A stretch of DNA of 64,000 nt from Mesotaenium endlicherianum (GCA_009602735.1 WELA01000930.1:37806-101805); one strand, 5' to 3'. Numbered from the stretch's first letter, positions 54,410-62,803 are shown. The notes: generated from the sequence alone by a model not told the origin. Program-made: numbers and translations.

Positions 54410-55078
54410 ATGCTGTATCTCGTTCCCACACCTTTAGGTAACTTAAAGGACATCACGCTGCGCGCACTCGAAGTGCTGAAACAGGCAGATGTGATCCTCT
54501 GCGAGGATACACGTACTTCTTCGAAACTGCTGCAACACTACCAGGTTCAGAAACCTTTATCGCCTTATCACCAGCACAACGAGCATAAGATCGTTGAACA
54601 CCTCACAGAACAGATGCATGCCGGGAAAACTTTTGCATTGATCACCGATGCAGGAACACCGGGCATATCGGATCCGGCCTTTCTGTTGGTGCGGCAATGC
54701 ATAAAAGAAGGCATTCGAGTGGAATGTCTTCCTGGCGCAACCGCTTTTGTACCGGCATTGGTTAACAGCGGTATTCCTGCCAACCGTTTTGTATTTGAAG
54801 GATTTCTTCCGTTGAAAAAGGGCCGGCAAACTTTATTGAAACAACTGGTGCAGGAAGAGCGAACCATGGTCTTTTATGAAAGCCCCATGCGGCTGGTGAA
54901 AACACTGGAAGAGTTCATTACTTATTTCGGTCCTGACAGGCGCTGCAGCGTGAGCCGCGAACTCACCAAACTGTTCGAAGAAAACGCGAGGGGAACCTTG
55001 CAGGAACTTTGTGAACATTTTAAATCCAAGGCCGTTAAAGGCGAGATTGTGATTGTACTTGCTGGTACGGAAGCTTAG
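54410..55078 (+). CDS. rsmI: 16S rRNA (cytidine-1402-2'-O)-methyltransferase
   Basis: A 222-residue SAM-dependent rRNA methyltransferase. The start MLYLVPTPLGNLKDITLRAL and the segments CEDTRTSSKLL, LITDAGTPGISDPAFLLV and PGATAFVPALVNSGIP are diagnostic of RsmI. It follows purS by 8 bp. It appears complete, slightly shorter at the C-terminus than the E. coli protein, as is common in Bacteroidota. Confidence 0.94.
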   Translation: MLYLVPTPLGNLKDITLRALEVLKQADVILCEDTRTSSKLLQHYQVQKPLSPYHQHNEHKIVEHLTEQMHAGKTFALITDAGTPGISDPAFLLVRQCIKEGIRVECLPGATAFVPALVNSGIPANRFVFEGFLPLKKGRQTLLKQLVQEERTMVFYESPMRLVKTLEEFITYFGPDRRCSVSRELTKLFEENARGTLQELCEHFKSKAVKGEIVIVLAGTEA

Positions 55079-55112
55079 AAGGCCTACATTTACCCTCCCA
55101 AAAGATCAACCG

Positions 55113-56984
55113 ATGATGGAAAGGAAATTACTTCGTGCGGCATTATTGCTGTTCATGGTATTACAATTAAGTGCATCCATTGCCCAGTCCAACCGCTGGC
55201 AGCAACGCATCAAATATAATATCAGCGTGCAGATGAATGTGGAAACCAACCACTTCACCGGTCATGAAAAGATCGATTACTGGAACAATTCGCCCGATAC
55301 GCTCACACGTCTTTTCTTTCATCTGTATTGGAATGCCTTTCAGCCCAACAGCAGCATGGATGTGCGCAGCAGAGAACTGGGCAAAACAGTGCTTACTGAA
55401 CCTAAAAAAGACTTTGACGGGCGCGATTGGGACCAGCGCGTAAAAGACCGCATCAGCAAACTGAAACCAGATGAGATCGGTTACCAGAAAGTGACCGCTA
55501 TTAAGGTGAATGGTGTGGTGCAAACAACCAAAGAACACGAGACCATCCTGGAAGTGAAGTTGAATAAACCCATATTGCCCGGCAGTAAAACAGAAATGGA
55601 ACTGAGTTTTGAAGCTCAGGTGCCACTCCAGGTACGTCGTTCAGGTCGCGATAACAAAGAAGGCATCCGGTACAGCATGAGCCAATGGTACCCCAAGCTG
55701 GCAGAATACGATTACCAGGGATGGAACCCCAATCCGTATATCGCGCGCGAATTTTATGGTGTGTGGGGCGATTATGATGTGCGCGTCACCATCGACAAAA
55801 ATTATTTTGTTGCCGCCGGAGGTGATTTACTCAATGCCAATGAAATAGGAAGAGGTTATGAAGCAAGCGGCGTTAAGCCTGTTACGGCAACCGGCAATAC
55901 GGTTACCTGGAACTGGCAGGCCAATAACGTGCATGATTTTGTGTGGGCGGCAGATCCACAATACAAAATGATCACGCGCAAACCGGTTAATGGCCCGCTC
56001 ATCAGGGTAGTATACAAAGCCGTGGACTCACTGGAAGACCGCTGGCAGAAAATGGCCGATACGGCTGCATTGGCTTATCCCATCATGGGCAAAACTTTCG
56101 GCGCCTATCCTTATAAGACCTATACATTTATCCAGGGAGGCGATGGCGGTATGGAATATCCCATGGCCACACTCATCAAAAGTGCGAGCGTAGGCACGGC
56201 TTTGCACGAATGGATGCATAGTTGGTACCAGATGATGATGGGAACGAATGAATCGTTGTACCCCTGGATGGATGAAGGCTTTACAGATTATTCCAGCACC
56301 CGTGTATTATCGACTCTGCGCAACAAAGAAGGATTCTGGTACGAAGCGGCATATAAAAGTTATTTCAACCTGGCCAAAAGCGGATATGAAGAGCCGGCTT
56401 CTACCCATGCCGATCATTACAATACCAATTATGCGTACGCTGCGGCTGCGTATAGCAAAGGAGCTGTATTCCTTTCACAGCTGGGATATATAGTAGGTGA
56501 TAGTGTGCGTGATAAAATATTGCTGACCTACTACAAAGAATGGCATTTCAAACATCCGAACCCCAATGATTTCATGCGTGTTGCCGAACAGGTAAGCGGC
56601 ATTGAACTCAACTGGTACAAGGAATACTGGATCTACACTACCAAGACCATCGACTATGCAGTAGGCGATATCAATATAGTGGATGGCAAAACACAGGTAA
56701 CACTGCACCGATTAGGGAAGATGCCCATGCCGGTAGATGTACTCATCACATACAAAGACGGCACCCAGGAAGCACATACCATTCCGCTTGATCTGATGTT
56801 CGGCAGTAAATTACCCGAGAGCCGCATGCCGGTGATCACAGATACTGAATGGCGTTGGACACATCCGGAGTACATGCTCACGATCAAGGGAAATATACAA
56901 AACCTTAAATCCATTGAAATAGATCCTTCTCAACGCATGGCGGATGTGAACAGGAATAATAATAAACTGGTGATACCCGATTAA
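55113..56984 (+). CDS. M1-family metallopeptidase, exported
   Basis: A 623-residue zinc aminopeptidase-like protein. ATG 55113 gives a signal peptide (LLFMVLQLSASIAQS); a longer frame from 55053 overlaps rsmI and has none. The M1 signature is complete: HEWMH-x18-E (HEWMHSWYQMMM and then MDEGF), and GGMEYPM stands for the GAMEN exopeptidase motif. The N-terminal beta domain spans ~30-260. The likely role is periplasmic peptide trimming. It is followed by a REP-like palindrome and the convergent rsmG. Confidence 0.9.
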   Translation: MMERKLLRAALLLFMVLQLSASIAQSNRWQQRIKYNISVQMNVETNHFTGHEKIDYWNNSPDTLTRLFFHLYWNAFQPNSSMDVRSRELGKTVLTEPKKDFDGRDWDQRVKDRISKLKPDEIGYQKVTAIKVNGVVQTTKEHETILEVKLNKPILPGSKTEMELSFEAQVPLQVRRSGRDNKEGIRYSMSQWYPKLAEYDYQGWNPNPYIAREFYGVWGDYDVRVTIDKNYFVAAGGDLLNANEIGRGYEASGVKPVTATGNTVTWNWQANNVHDFVWAADPQYKMITRKPVNGPLIRVVYKAVDSLEDRWQKMADTAALAYPIMGKTFGAYPYKTYTFIQGGDGGMEYPMATLIKSASVGTALHEWMHSWYQMMMGTNESLYPWMDEGFTDYSSTRVLSTLRNKEGFWYEAAYKSYFNLAKSGYEEPASTHADHYNTNYAYAAAAYSKGAVFLSQLGYIVGDSVRDKILLTYYKEWHFKHPNPNDFMRVAEQVSGIELNWYKEYWIYTTKTIDYAVGDINIVDGKTQVTLHRLGKMPMPVDVLITYKDGTQEAHTIPLDLMFGSKLPESRMPVITDTEWRWTHPEYMLTIKGNIQNLKSIEIDPSQRMADVNRNNNKLVIPD

Positions 56985-56992
56985 TACTCGAC

Positions 56993-57072
56993 CGTCATCC
57001 CGAGCGTAGCCGAGGGATCTCATGAAGTTGTCAGCAGATCCCTCGACTCGCGTTCGCTCGCTCGGGATGACG
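56993..57072. repeat. REP-like palindrome (GTCATCCCGAGC ... GAGGGATCT)
   Basis: An imperfect 80-bp inverted repeat with outer arms CGTCATCCCGAGCG / CGCTCGGGATGACG-type and inner arms CGAGGGATCT / AGATCCCTCG. It sits in the 97-bp gap between convergent genes and is GC-rich and strongly folding. This sequence type is a widespread interspersed palindrome in bacterial genomes. It may serve as a bidirectional terminator here. Confidence 0.85.
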
Positions 57073-57081
57073 ATGAAGGGG

Positions 57082-57726
57082 TTATTTCGCTACGTGTAGT
57101 ATGTACTTGTCTTCGAAATAAGCTTCCGGGAAAATCTTGTCCACCGGCATCATGCGCGGTCGTAAACGGCTCTCGGAGATTTCCTGTGCTAGATCACCGC
57201 CTTTGAGGCAGATGAGTCCGTTGGCAATTTCCTGATTGCCGCCTTTTTTCAACAGAGGCGCACTCCATTGCCAGAGGTCTTTCAAAGGCGCTACCGCACG
57301 CGAAACAGCAAAATCGAATTTTCTGTTTTTGATTTCTTCGGCACGCGTATGTTGTGTGGTGATGTTTTGAATACCTGTGGCTTCAGCAACAGCATCCACC
57401 ACTTTTAATTTCTTGGCAATACTATCTACCAAATGGAATTTTACTTCGGGAAAAAAGATCGCCAGCGGTACGCCGGGAAAACCGCCGCCACAACCGATAT
57501 CGATCACATGGGTGCCCGGCTGCCAGTTAGCAATAGCGGCAATGCTCAGCGAATGCAATACATGGTGCAGGTAAATGCTATCGATGTCCTTCCGTGATAT
57601 CACATTGATCCTGGCGTTCCATTCCTTATACAATTCTTCGAGTGCAGCCAGTTGCTGCAACTGCACTTCATTGAAATCATCGAAGTATTGTAAGATCAGT
57701 TCCAGTTTTTGCGGGGCGCTTTCCAT
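57082..57726 (-). CDS. rsmG: 16S rRNA (guanine-527-N7)-methyltransferase
   Basis: A 214-residue SAM-dependent methyltransferase. The motifs HVIDIGCGGGFPGVPLAIFFP, the preceding NARINVISRKDIDSIYLHHVLHSL, and AVSRAVAPLKDLW are diagnostic. The ATG at 57726 is chosen; a longer frame to 57957 runs within the glycosyltransferase gene in another frame. It overlaps the 3' end of the upstream glycosyltransferase by 31 bp, so the two are transcribed together. Confidence 0.95.
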   Translation of the reverse strand: MESAPQKLELILQYFDDFNEVQLQQLAALEELYKEWNARINVISRKDIDSIYLHHVLHSLSIAAIANWQPGTHVIDIGCGGGFPGVPLAIFFPEVKFHLVDSIAKKLKVVDAVAEATGIQNITTQHTRAEEIKNRKFDFAVSRAVAPLKDLWQWSAPLLKKGGNQEIANGLICLKGGDLAQEISESRLRPRMMPVDKIFPEAYFEDKYILHVAK

Positions 57727-58820
57727 ATAGCAGGTAAAGTAAACATATAATAGAAGAACATCCAGATATCCATGAAGAGGAACCAGGGCCAGAGATCGGC
57801 TTCGTTTAACTTTTTCATACTCTTGAACAACACAATGGCCTGGATGATGAAACGAACCCCGTACACCGCCAACGCCATCCACCAATAATGAGAAAGGAGG
57901 GTAACGGCCAATAAAGGATAAATGAAAAACAAGGTCAGCGAATACAATCCCAGCCACCTTTTATGTGCCCCTTTGTAATATTTGCTGGTAGTATAATGAC
58001 GGTATTTCTGCGACATCCAGTCGTTCCAGGTGGTCTTGGGTTCGCTCAATGTATGCGATGCCGGATCAATGCATATCGCCGTATTGGTTGCATTGGCTAC
58101 CTGGTTGATAAAGAGATCATCATCACCACTGGGTATCTGGTTGATGGAAGAAAAACCTTTATTGCGTAAGAATACTTCTTTCTTATAGCTGAGGTTACGC
58201 CCCACACCCATATAGGGCTTGCCTGCCAACGCATACGAAAGGTATTGCAGTGCGGTATGGAAGGTCTCGAAACGGATCAGTTTGTTCAGCAGGCCGGGTT
58301 TTTTATGATATGCTCCATAACCCAGTACGATCTCTACCTGCTCATCGTAGCTGTCCTGCAATTGCTGTATCCAGAATTCGCTGGCCGGTACACAGTCGGC
58401 ATCGGTAAGCAACACGATCTCGTATTTGGCGCTGCGGATACCCATGGATAAAGGGAATTTCTTGCCGCTGATCATTTTGGCTTCCTGGGTGAGGGGTATA
58501 TAATTGATGTTCTTGAACGATTTCATGAACTCATCTACCAGGTATTTGGTGTCATCGGTTGAATTATCGTTCACCAGCACTACCTCAAAGCTCGTCTTAT
58601 AATCCTGTACCAGTATGCCCGGCAATGTCTTTACCAGGTTATGCGCTTCATCACGCGCGCACACAATAACGGACACAGGGTGTTCAATGCTGAGGGAACG
58701 TTGGGGCGCGGTATAAAAAGCAAGTCTGCGGAAAAAGAAGAGATAGTAAAAGACCTGGATGGCGATCACTGCACAGAACAGGTAGTAGGCAATGTCCCAG
58801 GTCAGCGGCGGTATAGTCAT
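57696..58820 (-). CDS. Membrane-bound family 2 glycosyltransferase
   Basis: A 374-residue inner-membrane enzyme. Residues ~5-27 form one membrane helix. The GT2 domain follows (PVSVIVCARDEAHNLVKTLPG, then VLVNDNSTDDT, and the DxD-like LTDADCVP). Three or four helices fill the C-terminal part (~280-370). Such enzymes add a sugar to a lipid carrier or a polysaccharide chain; donor and acceptor are unknown. It precedes rsmG with a 31-bp overlap and has a -7 box only 4 nt before its ATG. Confidence 0.88.
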   Translation of the reverse strand: MTIPPLTWDIAYYLFCAVIAIQVFYYLFFFRRLAFYTAPQRSLSIEHPVSVIVCARDEAHNLVKTLPGILVQDYKTSFEVVLVNDNSTDDTKYLVDEFMKSFKNINYIPLTQEAKMISGKKFPLSMGIRSAKYEIVLLTDADCVPASEFWIQQLQDSYDEQVEIVLGYGAYHKKPGLLNKLIRFETFHTALQYLSYALAGKPYMGVGRNLSYKKEVFLRNKGFSSINQIPSGDDDLFINQVANATNTAICIDPASHTLSEPKTTWNDWMSQKYRHYTTSKYYKGAHKRWLGLYSLTLFFIYPLLAVTLLSHYWWMALAVYGVRFIIQAIVLFKSMKKLNEADLWPWFLFMDIWMFFYYMFTLPAIWKAPRKNWN

Positions 58821-58824
58821 GCGG

Positions 58825-58852
58825 CAAAAATAAAGCTTTCAACTTATTTTTG
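58825..58852. promoter_or_regulatory. Compact divergent promoter between glycosyltransferase and tgt
   Basis: Within the 38-bp gap, CAAAAATA (58825-58832; minus strand TATTTTTG) and TATTTTTG (58845-58852) are two exact -7 boxes forming an inverted repeat with a 12-bp centre. They end 4 and 6 nt before the respective ATGs, so both mRNAs would be leaderless or nearly so. No clear -33 boxes are seen. Confidence 0.5.
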
Positions 58853-58858
58853 CGCCCT

Positions 58859-60001
58859 ATGGCAGCGTTGACCTTTGAATTGCAGGCATCAGGAATAGCG
58901 GGCTCCGAAGCGAGGGCGGGTAAGATCCGTACCGATCATGGGGAAATTATTACCCCCATTTTCATGCCGGTGGGAACGGTAGGAAGCGTGAAAGCCGTTA
59001 CCAAACAACAGTTGAAAGACGATGTGCAGGCGCAGATCATCTTAGGCAATACCTATCATTTATACCTGCGGCCCGGCACCGGCGTGCTGGAAGCGGCGGG
59101 CGGTTTGCATCGTTTCAACGGGTGGGACCGGCCCATCCTCACCGATAGCGGCGGCTACCAGGTGTTTTCACTGGCCGGTAACCGTAAGATCAAAGAAGAA
59201 GGCGTATGGTTCCAGTCGCATATCGACGGTAGCCGTCACCTTTTCTCACCCGAATCGGTGATGGATATACAACGGTCCATCGGCGCCGATATCATGATGG
59301 CTTTTGATGAATGTCAGCCTTATCCCAGCGAATACCACTATGCGAAAAAAAGCATGGAACTCACGCATCGCTGGCTCGACAGGTGCATACAGCGATTGGC
59401 TGAAACACCCGATAAATACGGCTATACACAGAACCTGTTCCCCATTGTACAGGGTAGCACTTACAAAGACCTCCGCGATGCTTCCTGTGATTATATCGCT
59501 TCGAAAAATGCGGTGGGTAATGCCATAGGCGGACTCAGTGTGGGTGAACCCGAAGACATGATGTATGAATTCACCGAAAGCTGTGCCAGCCGCCTGCCCT
59601 TCAACAAACCACGTTATCTCATGGGAGTAGGTACGCCCTGGAACATACTGGAATGCATTCACCGGGGGATCGATCTTTTCGATTGTGTGATGCCCACGCG
59701 CAATGGACGCAATGGCATGCTGTTTACCACACAGGGCGTTGTGAATATCCGGAATAAAAAATGGGCCACCGATTTCAGTCCCATTGATCCCGGCCTTCCC
59801 AATGAAATGAGCCAGTATTATACGAAAGCTTACCTGAGGCACCTGTTCGTATCGGAAGAACTGCTGGGCTTGCAACTGGCCAGCCTGCAGAACCTGTCGT
59901 TCTACCTCTGGCTCGTGGGCGAAGCCCGCAAACACATCCTGGGAGGCGATTTTGTTTCATGGAAAAATGAAATGGTGCAGATTGTTAAACAGCGGTTATA
60001 G
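58859..60001 (+). CDS. tgt: Queuine/preQ1 tRNA-ribosyltransferase, zinc ligands absent
   Basis: A 380-residue enzyme that exchanges guanine-34 for preQ1 in tRNAs of the GUN class. Active-site regions are intact: LTDSGGYQVF, GLSVGEPEDMMYEF and the nucleophile Asp in FDCVMPTRNGRNGM. The structural zinc site normally seen before the AYLRHL motif (three Cys plus a later His) is missing: the Cys positions fall in DPGLPNEMSQYY (residues ~310-321), and the usual His is Gln344. The ATG at 58859 fits the family start (MAALTFELQ). Confidence 0.92.
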   Translation: MAALTFELQASGIAGSEARAGKIRTDHGEIITPIFMPVGTVGSVKAVTKQQLKDDVQAQIILGNTYHLYLRPGTGVLEAAGGLHRFNGWDRPILTDSGGYQVFSLAGNRKIKEEGVWFQSHIDGSRHLFSPESVMDIQRSIGADIMMAFDECQPYPSEYHYAKKSMELTHRWLDRCIQRLAETPDKYGYTQNLFPIVQGSTYKDLRDASCDYIASKNAVGNAIGGLSVGEPEDMMYEFTESCASRLPFNKPRYLMGVGTPWNILECIHRGIDLFDCVMPTRNGRNGMLFTTQGVVNIRNKKWATDFSPIDPGLPNEMSQYYTKAYLRHLFVSEELLGLQLASLQNLSFYLWLVGEARKHILGGDFVSWKNEMVQIVKQRL

Positions 60002-60027
60002 TTCGGCGATGCTGCCGGGCAGAACAG

Positions 60028-60035
60028 TATATTTG
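60028..60035 (+). promoter_or_regulatory. -7 promoter box of the LptF/LptG gene
   Basis: TATATTTG, an exact TAnnTTTG match, ends 5 bp before the ATG at 60041, implying a leaderless mRNA. TTCG at 60002-60005 is a weak -33 candidate with a 22-bp spacer. Confidence 0.45.
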
Positions 60036-60040
60036 TATAA

Positions 60041-61132
60041 ATGAAGAAACTCGACTGGTACATACTGAAGAAATTCCTTACCACTTTTTTCTTCGCCATC
60101 TTTCTCTTCACCATCATTTCCGTGGTGGTGGATATCAGTGAGAAGACGGAAGACTTCAACAGGTCGCACCTGAGTGCCGGGCGTATCATCACCGATTATT
60201 ATTATGGCTTTGTGCCGCATATCATTGCCTTGCTGTTTCCTTTGTTTGTATTTCTTGCAGTGATCTTTTTTACTTCCAAAATGGCGGGTAAAAGTGAGAT
60301 CATTGCCATACTGGCCAGCGGCACCAGCTATAACCGGTGGCTGCGGCCTTATTGGATAGGAGGCGTAATACTGGCTGTATTATTGTGGTTTGCCAATCGA
60401 TATGTAGTGCCCCGCGCGAACCAGATCAGGGGAACTTTTGAAGCCAGGTATGTCGATAACAATTCTTCTTACAATGCTTTGCTCAGCACCAGCAGTAATA
60501 TTTACCTGCGGATAGATTCGTTTACCTATGCGGGCATTTATTCGTATGATACGCTGGGTAAAAGAGGCGGGCCTTTTTTTGCTTATAAAGTGAAGAATGG
60601 AAAAGTGATAGAGAATATGCGGGCCGATGGAATTATTTGGGATGCGCCTACTAAAAAATGGAAGCTGGAGTACCTGGTAGACCGTAAAGTAGAGCCATTG
60701 AAAGAACAGATGAGCATGAATTTCAACCAAAGCATGCAATTCAATTTCAAGCCCTACGATCTCAGCAGGGATAAATACACGAAAGATAAACTGACCACAC
60801 CCGACCTCGACCGGTTCATCAAACTGGAAGAATTGCGTGGCTCTGAGGGACTCAACGACCTCAAAGTAGAACGGTATCGCCGCGATGCCACCTGTGTAAC
60901 GGTATTGCTTCTGACCCTGATTGGTGCGATTGTGGGCGGCCGTAAAGTGAGGGGTGGAAGCGGGGTACACCTGGCGGTGGGCTTTGTAACGGCTGCCCTG
61001 TTCATCATCACCGACCGCTTTTCTACCATCTTTTCCACTAAGGGCAGCCTGCCTCCCTTGCTGGCGGCCTGGATACCCAATATCATATTTGTTTTTGTAA
61101 TTATGCGACTTTATAAGCGGGCTCCCAAGTAG
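60041..61132 (+). CDS. LptF/LptG-family permease
   Basis: A 363-residue inner-membrane component of the Lpt transporter that moves lipopolysaccharide from the inner to the outer membrane. The start KKLDWYILKKFLTTFFFAIFLFTII and the FPLFVFLAVIFFTSKMAGKSEIIAILASGTSYNRWLRP segment are typical of YjgP/YjgQ permeases. Three membrane helices at each end flank a beta-jellyroll (~120-250). Only one permease gene is present; the partner must be elsewhere, so F and G cannot be told apart. Confidence 0.92.
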   Translation: MKKLDWYILKKFLTTFFFAIFLFTIISVVVDISEKTEDFNRSHLSAGRIITDYYYGFVPHIIALLFPLFVFLAVIFFTSKMAGKSEIIAILASGTSYNRWLRPYWIGGVILAVLLWFANRYVVPRANQIRGTFEARYVDNNSSYNALLSTSSNIYLRIDSFTYAGIYSYDTLGKRGGPFFAYKVKNGKVIENMRADGIIWDAPTKKWKLEYLVDRKVEPLKEQMSMNFNQSMQFNFKPYDLSRDKYTKDKLTTPDLDRFIKLEELRGSEGLNDLKVERYRRDATCVTVLLLTLIGAIVGGRKVRGGSGVHLAVGFVTAALFIITDRFSTIFSTKGSLPPLLAAWIPNIIFVFVIMRLYKRAPK

Positions 61133-61168
61133 AATTTACCTTTATTTAAAGTGATTCGTCCTAATTCA

Positions 61169-61200
61169 TTTGTTACCAATAGCAAGTTGCGTTACCTTTA
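61169..61200 (+). promoter_or_regulatory. Promoter of gltA
   Basis: TTTG (61169-61172), a 20-bp spacer and TACCTTTA (61193-61200). The last base of the -7 box differs from consensus. The predicted leader is about 60 nt, the longest of those inferred in this region. Confidence 0.6.
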
Positions 61201-61266
61201 GCCATCCATTTTTTAACATCAGGAACAGATTGTATATAATCTGTTACATTTCATAAAAAAAGTGTC

Positions 61267-62589
61267 ATGGGGACGATCAAAGAGCGGTTCAAGGTAACAG
61301 CGGACGCGGCTAACACAGAAATCAAAGAATTATTAAAAGAACACGGCAGCAAGAAAATTGGCGAAGTAACACTTGCACAGATTTACCAGGGAATGAGGGG
61401 TATGACCGGACTGGTTACAGAAACCAGTTTACTCGATGCACAGGAAGGCATCCGTTTTCGCGGGTATTCCATTCCTGAACTGCAACAGCAATTGCCTAAA
61501 GCGCCCGAAGGCGGTGAGCCCTTACCCGAAGGATTGTTTTACCTGATGTTGATGGGTGAATTGCCCACGGAAGAAGATGCCGCGGAGATCACCAGTTTGT
61601 GGCAACGCCGCAGCCATGTGCCCAATCATGTATTTGATATCATTGATGCATTGCCTATCAATACGCATCCCATGACCATGTTCGTTACGGGCGTGATGGC
61701 CTTGCAAACAGAAAGCAATTTTGCCAAGGAATATGCCAAGGGCATCAATAAAAAAGATTACTGGAATGCTATCTACGACGATGCGATGGACCTGATTGCC
61801 AGGCTGCCGCGTATCGCCGCTTATATCTATCGCAGGAAATACAAGAACAACGATCATATACAGCCGAACGGATTGCTCGACTGGGCCGGTAACCTGGCCC
61901 ACATGATGGGCTTTGAAGATGAAAGCTTCAAAGAACTGATGCGTTTGTATATGACCATTCACGCCGATCATGAGGGCGGAAACGTATCGGCACATACTAC
62001 ACACCTGGTGGGTTCTGCGCTGAGCGATCCTTTCCTGAGTTATGCCGCAGGTATGAACGGACTCGCGGGTCCCTTGCACGGACTGGCTAACCAGGAAGTG
62101 ATCAAGTGGATATTTGAGATGCAGGAAGAGTTGGGTACCGATGATCCTTCCAAAGAACAAATAGAAGAGTACGTTCGTAAAACCTTGTCATCCGGTAAAG
62201 TAGTGCCCGGTTACGGACATGCTGTATTGCGTAAGACCGATCCGCGTTTCACTGCGCAGATGGAATTTGGTAAGAAGCACATGCCCGATGATAAACTGGT
62301 AAATACAGTTTGGAAAATTTACGATACGGTGCCGCCCATTCTGCAGTCGCTGGGTAAGATCAAAAACCCCTGGCCCAACGTAGATGCGCATAGCGGCGCT
62401 TTACTGGTGCATTATGGATTGGTAGAATACGAGTTCTATACCGTATTGTTTGCCGTAAGCCGTGCATTGGGCGTACTGGCCAGTCTCTGCTGGGATCGTG
62501 CCCTCGGATTCCCGCTCGAAAGACCTAAATCTGTTACTACACAATCCGTGAAGCTTTGGCTCGAAGGCAAGGGAGAGATATGGGAATAA
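61267..62589 (+). CDS. gltA: Citrate synthase (eukaryote-like type)
   Basis: A 440-residue enzyme that condenses oxaloacetate and acetyl-CoA at the entry of the TCA cycle. Catalytic positions are His in HADHEGGNVSAHT, His in GLAGPLHGLANQEV, His in VPGYGHAVLRKTDPRF and Asp in the NVDAHSGALL segment. The layout and the insert around EGGEPLPEGLFYLMLMG resemble the mitochondrial-type enzyme more than the E. coli hexameric form. Promoter at 61169-61200; a small RNA candidate and a terminator follow. Confidence 0.95.
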   Translation: MGTIKERFKVTADAANTEIKELLKEHGSKKIGEVTLAQIYQGMRGMTGLVTETSLLDAQEGIRFRGYSIPELQQQLPKAPEGGEPLPEGLFYLMLMGELPTEEDAAEITSLWQRRSHVPNHVFDIIDALPINTHPMTMFVTGVMALQTESNFAKEYAKGINKKDYWNAIYDDAMDLIARLPRIAAYIYRRKYKNNDHIQPNGLLDWAGNLAHMMGFEDESFKELMRLYMTIHADHEGGNVSAHTTHLVGSALSDPFLSYAAGMNGLAGPLHGLANQEVIKWIFEMQEELGTDDPSKEQIEEYVRKTLSSGKVVPGYGHAVLRKTDPRFTAQMEFGKKHMPDDKLVNTVWKIYDTVPPILQSLGKIKNPWPNVDAHSGALLVHYGLVEYEFYTVLFAVSRALGVLASLCWDRALGFPLERPKSVTTQSVKLWLEGKGEIWE

Positions 62590-62614
62590 ATTTTTTCGTA
62601 TCTACTGCATCTTC

Positions 62615-62713
62615 TAGCTTTGCAGTGAATCCCTGCGATGCCGCTGTTTAGCTTTTGTGCTAATTAAGTTTGCAGGTTAAGTTTTTAAAGAGCCCTTTTT
62701 AAGGCTCTTTTTT
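62615..62713 (+). ncRNA. Candidate small RNA between gltA and tRNA-Ala
   Basis: TAGCTTTG (62615-62622) is an exact -7 box in the gltA 3' region. A transcript from about 62628 would end at the terminator (62687-62713), about 86 nt. It can fold into an outer stem of CCTGCGA (62632-62638) with TTGCAGG (62670-62676), an inner hairpin TTAGC-TTTTGT-GCTAA (62648-62663), then the terminator hairpin. No reading frame is seen. It could instead be part of the gltA 3' UTR. No known RNA family is recognised. Confidence 0.45.
62687..62713 (+). terminator. Rho-independent terminator after gltA / small RNA
   Basis: Stem AAAGAGCC / GGCTCTTT (62687-62694 with 62703-62710), 8-nt loop, then a T-run to 62713. 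It is a strong intrinsic terminator that separates gltA from the tRNA gene. Confidence 0.85.
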
Positions 62714-62744
62714 ATGCTGTAATAACGATCTAGCAAACTAAAAT

Positions 62745-62775
62745 TTTGACAGCTTCTTCCCAGGTCCTACATTTG
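62745..62775 (+). promoter_or_regulatory. Promoter of tRNA-Ala
   Basis: TTTG (62745-62748), a 19-bp spacer and TACATTTG (62768-62775) match both boxes of the Bacteroidota consensus exactly. The tRNA begins 12 bp after the -7 box. Confidence 0.8.
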
Positions 62776-62787
62776 CAGTCCTCTATT

Positions 62788-62803
62788 GGGGGATTAGCTC
62801 AGT

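Noticed and set aside
57727-57957. N-terminal extension of RsmG to 291 residues
   Set aside because: The extra residues come from reading the glycosyltransferase gene in another frame, and RsmG proteins start about where MESAPQKLEL begins.
59246-59935. 229-codon open frame on the minus strand inside tgt
   Set aside because: It is antisense to a well-conserved enzyme and has no family resemblance.
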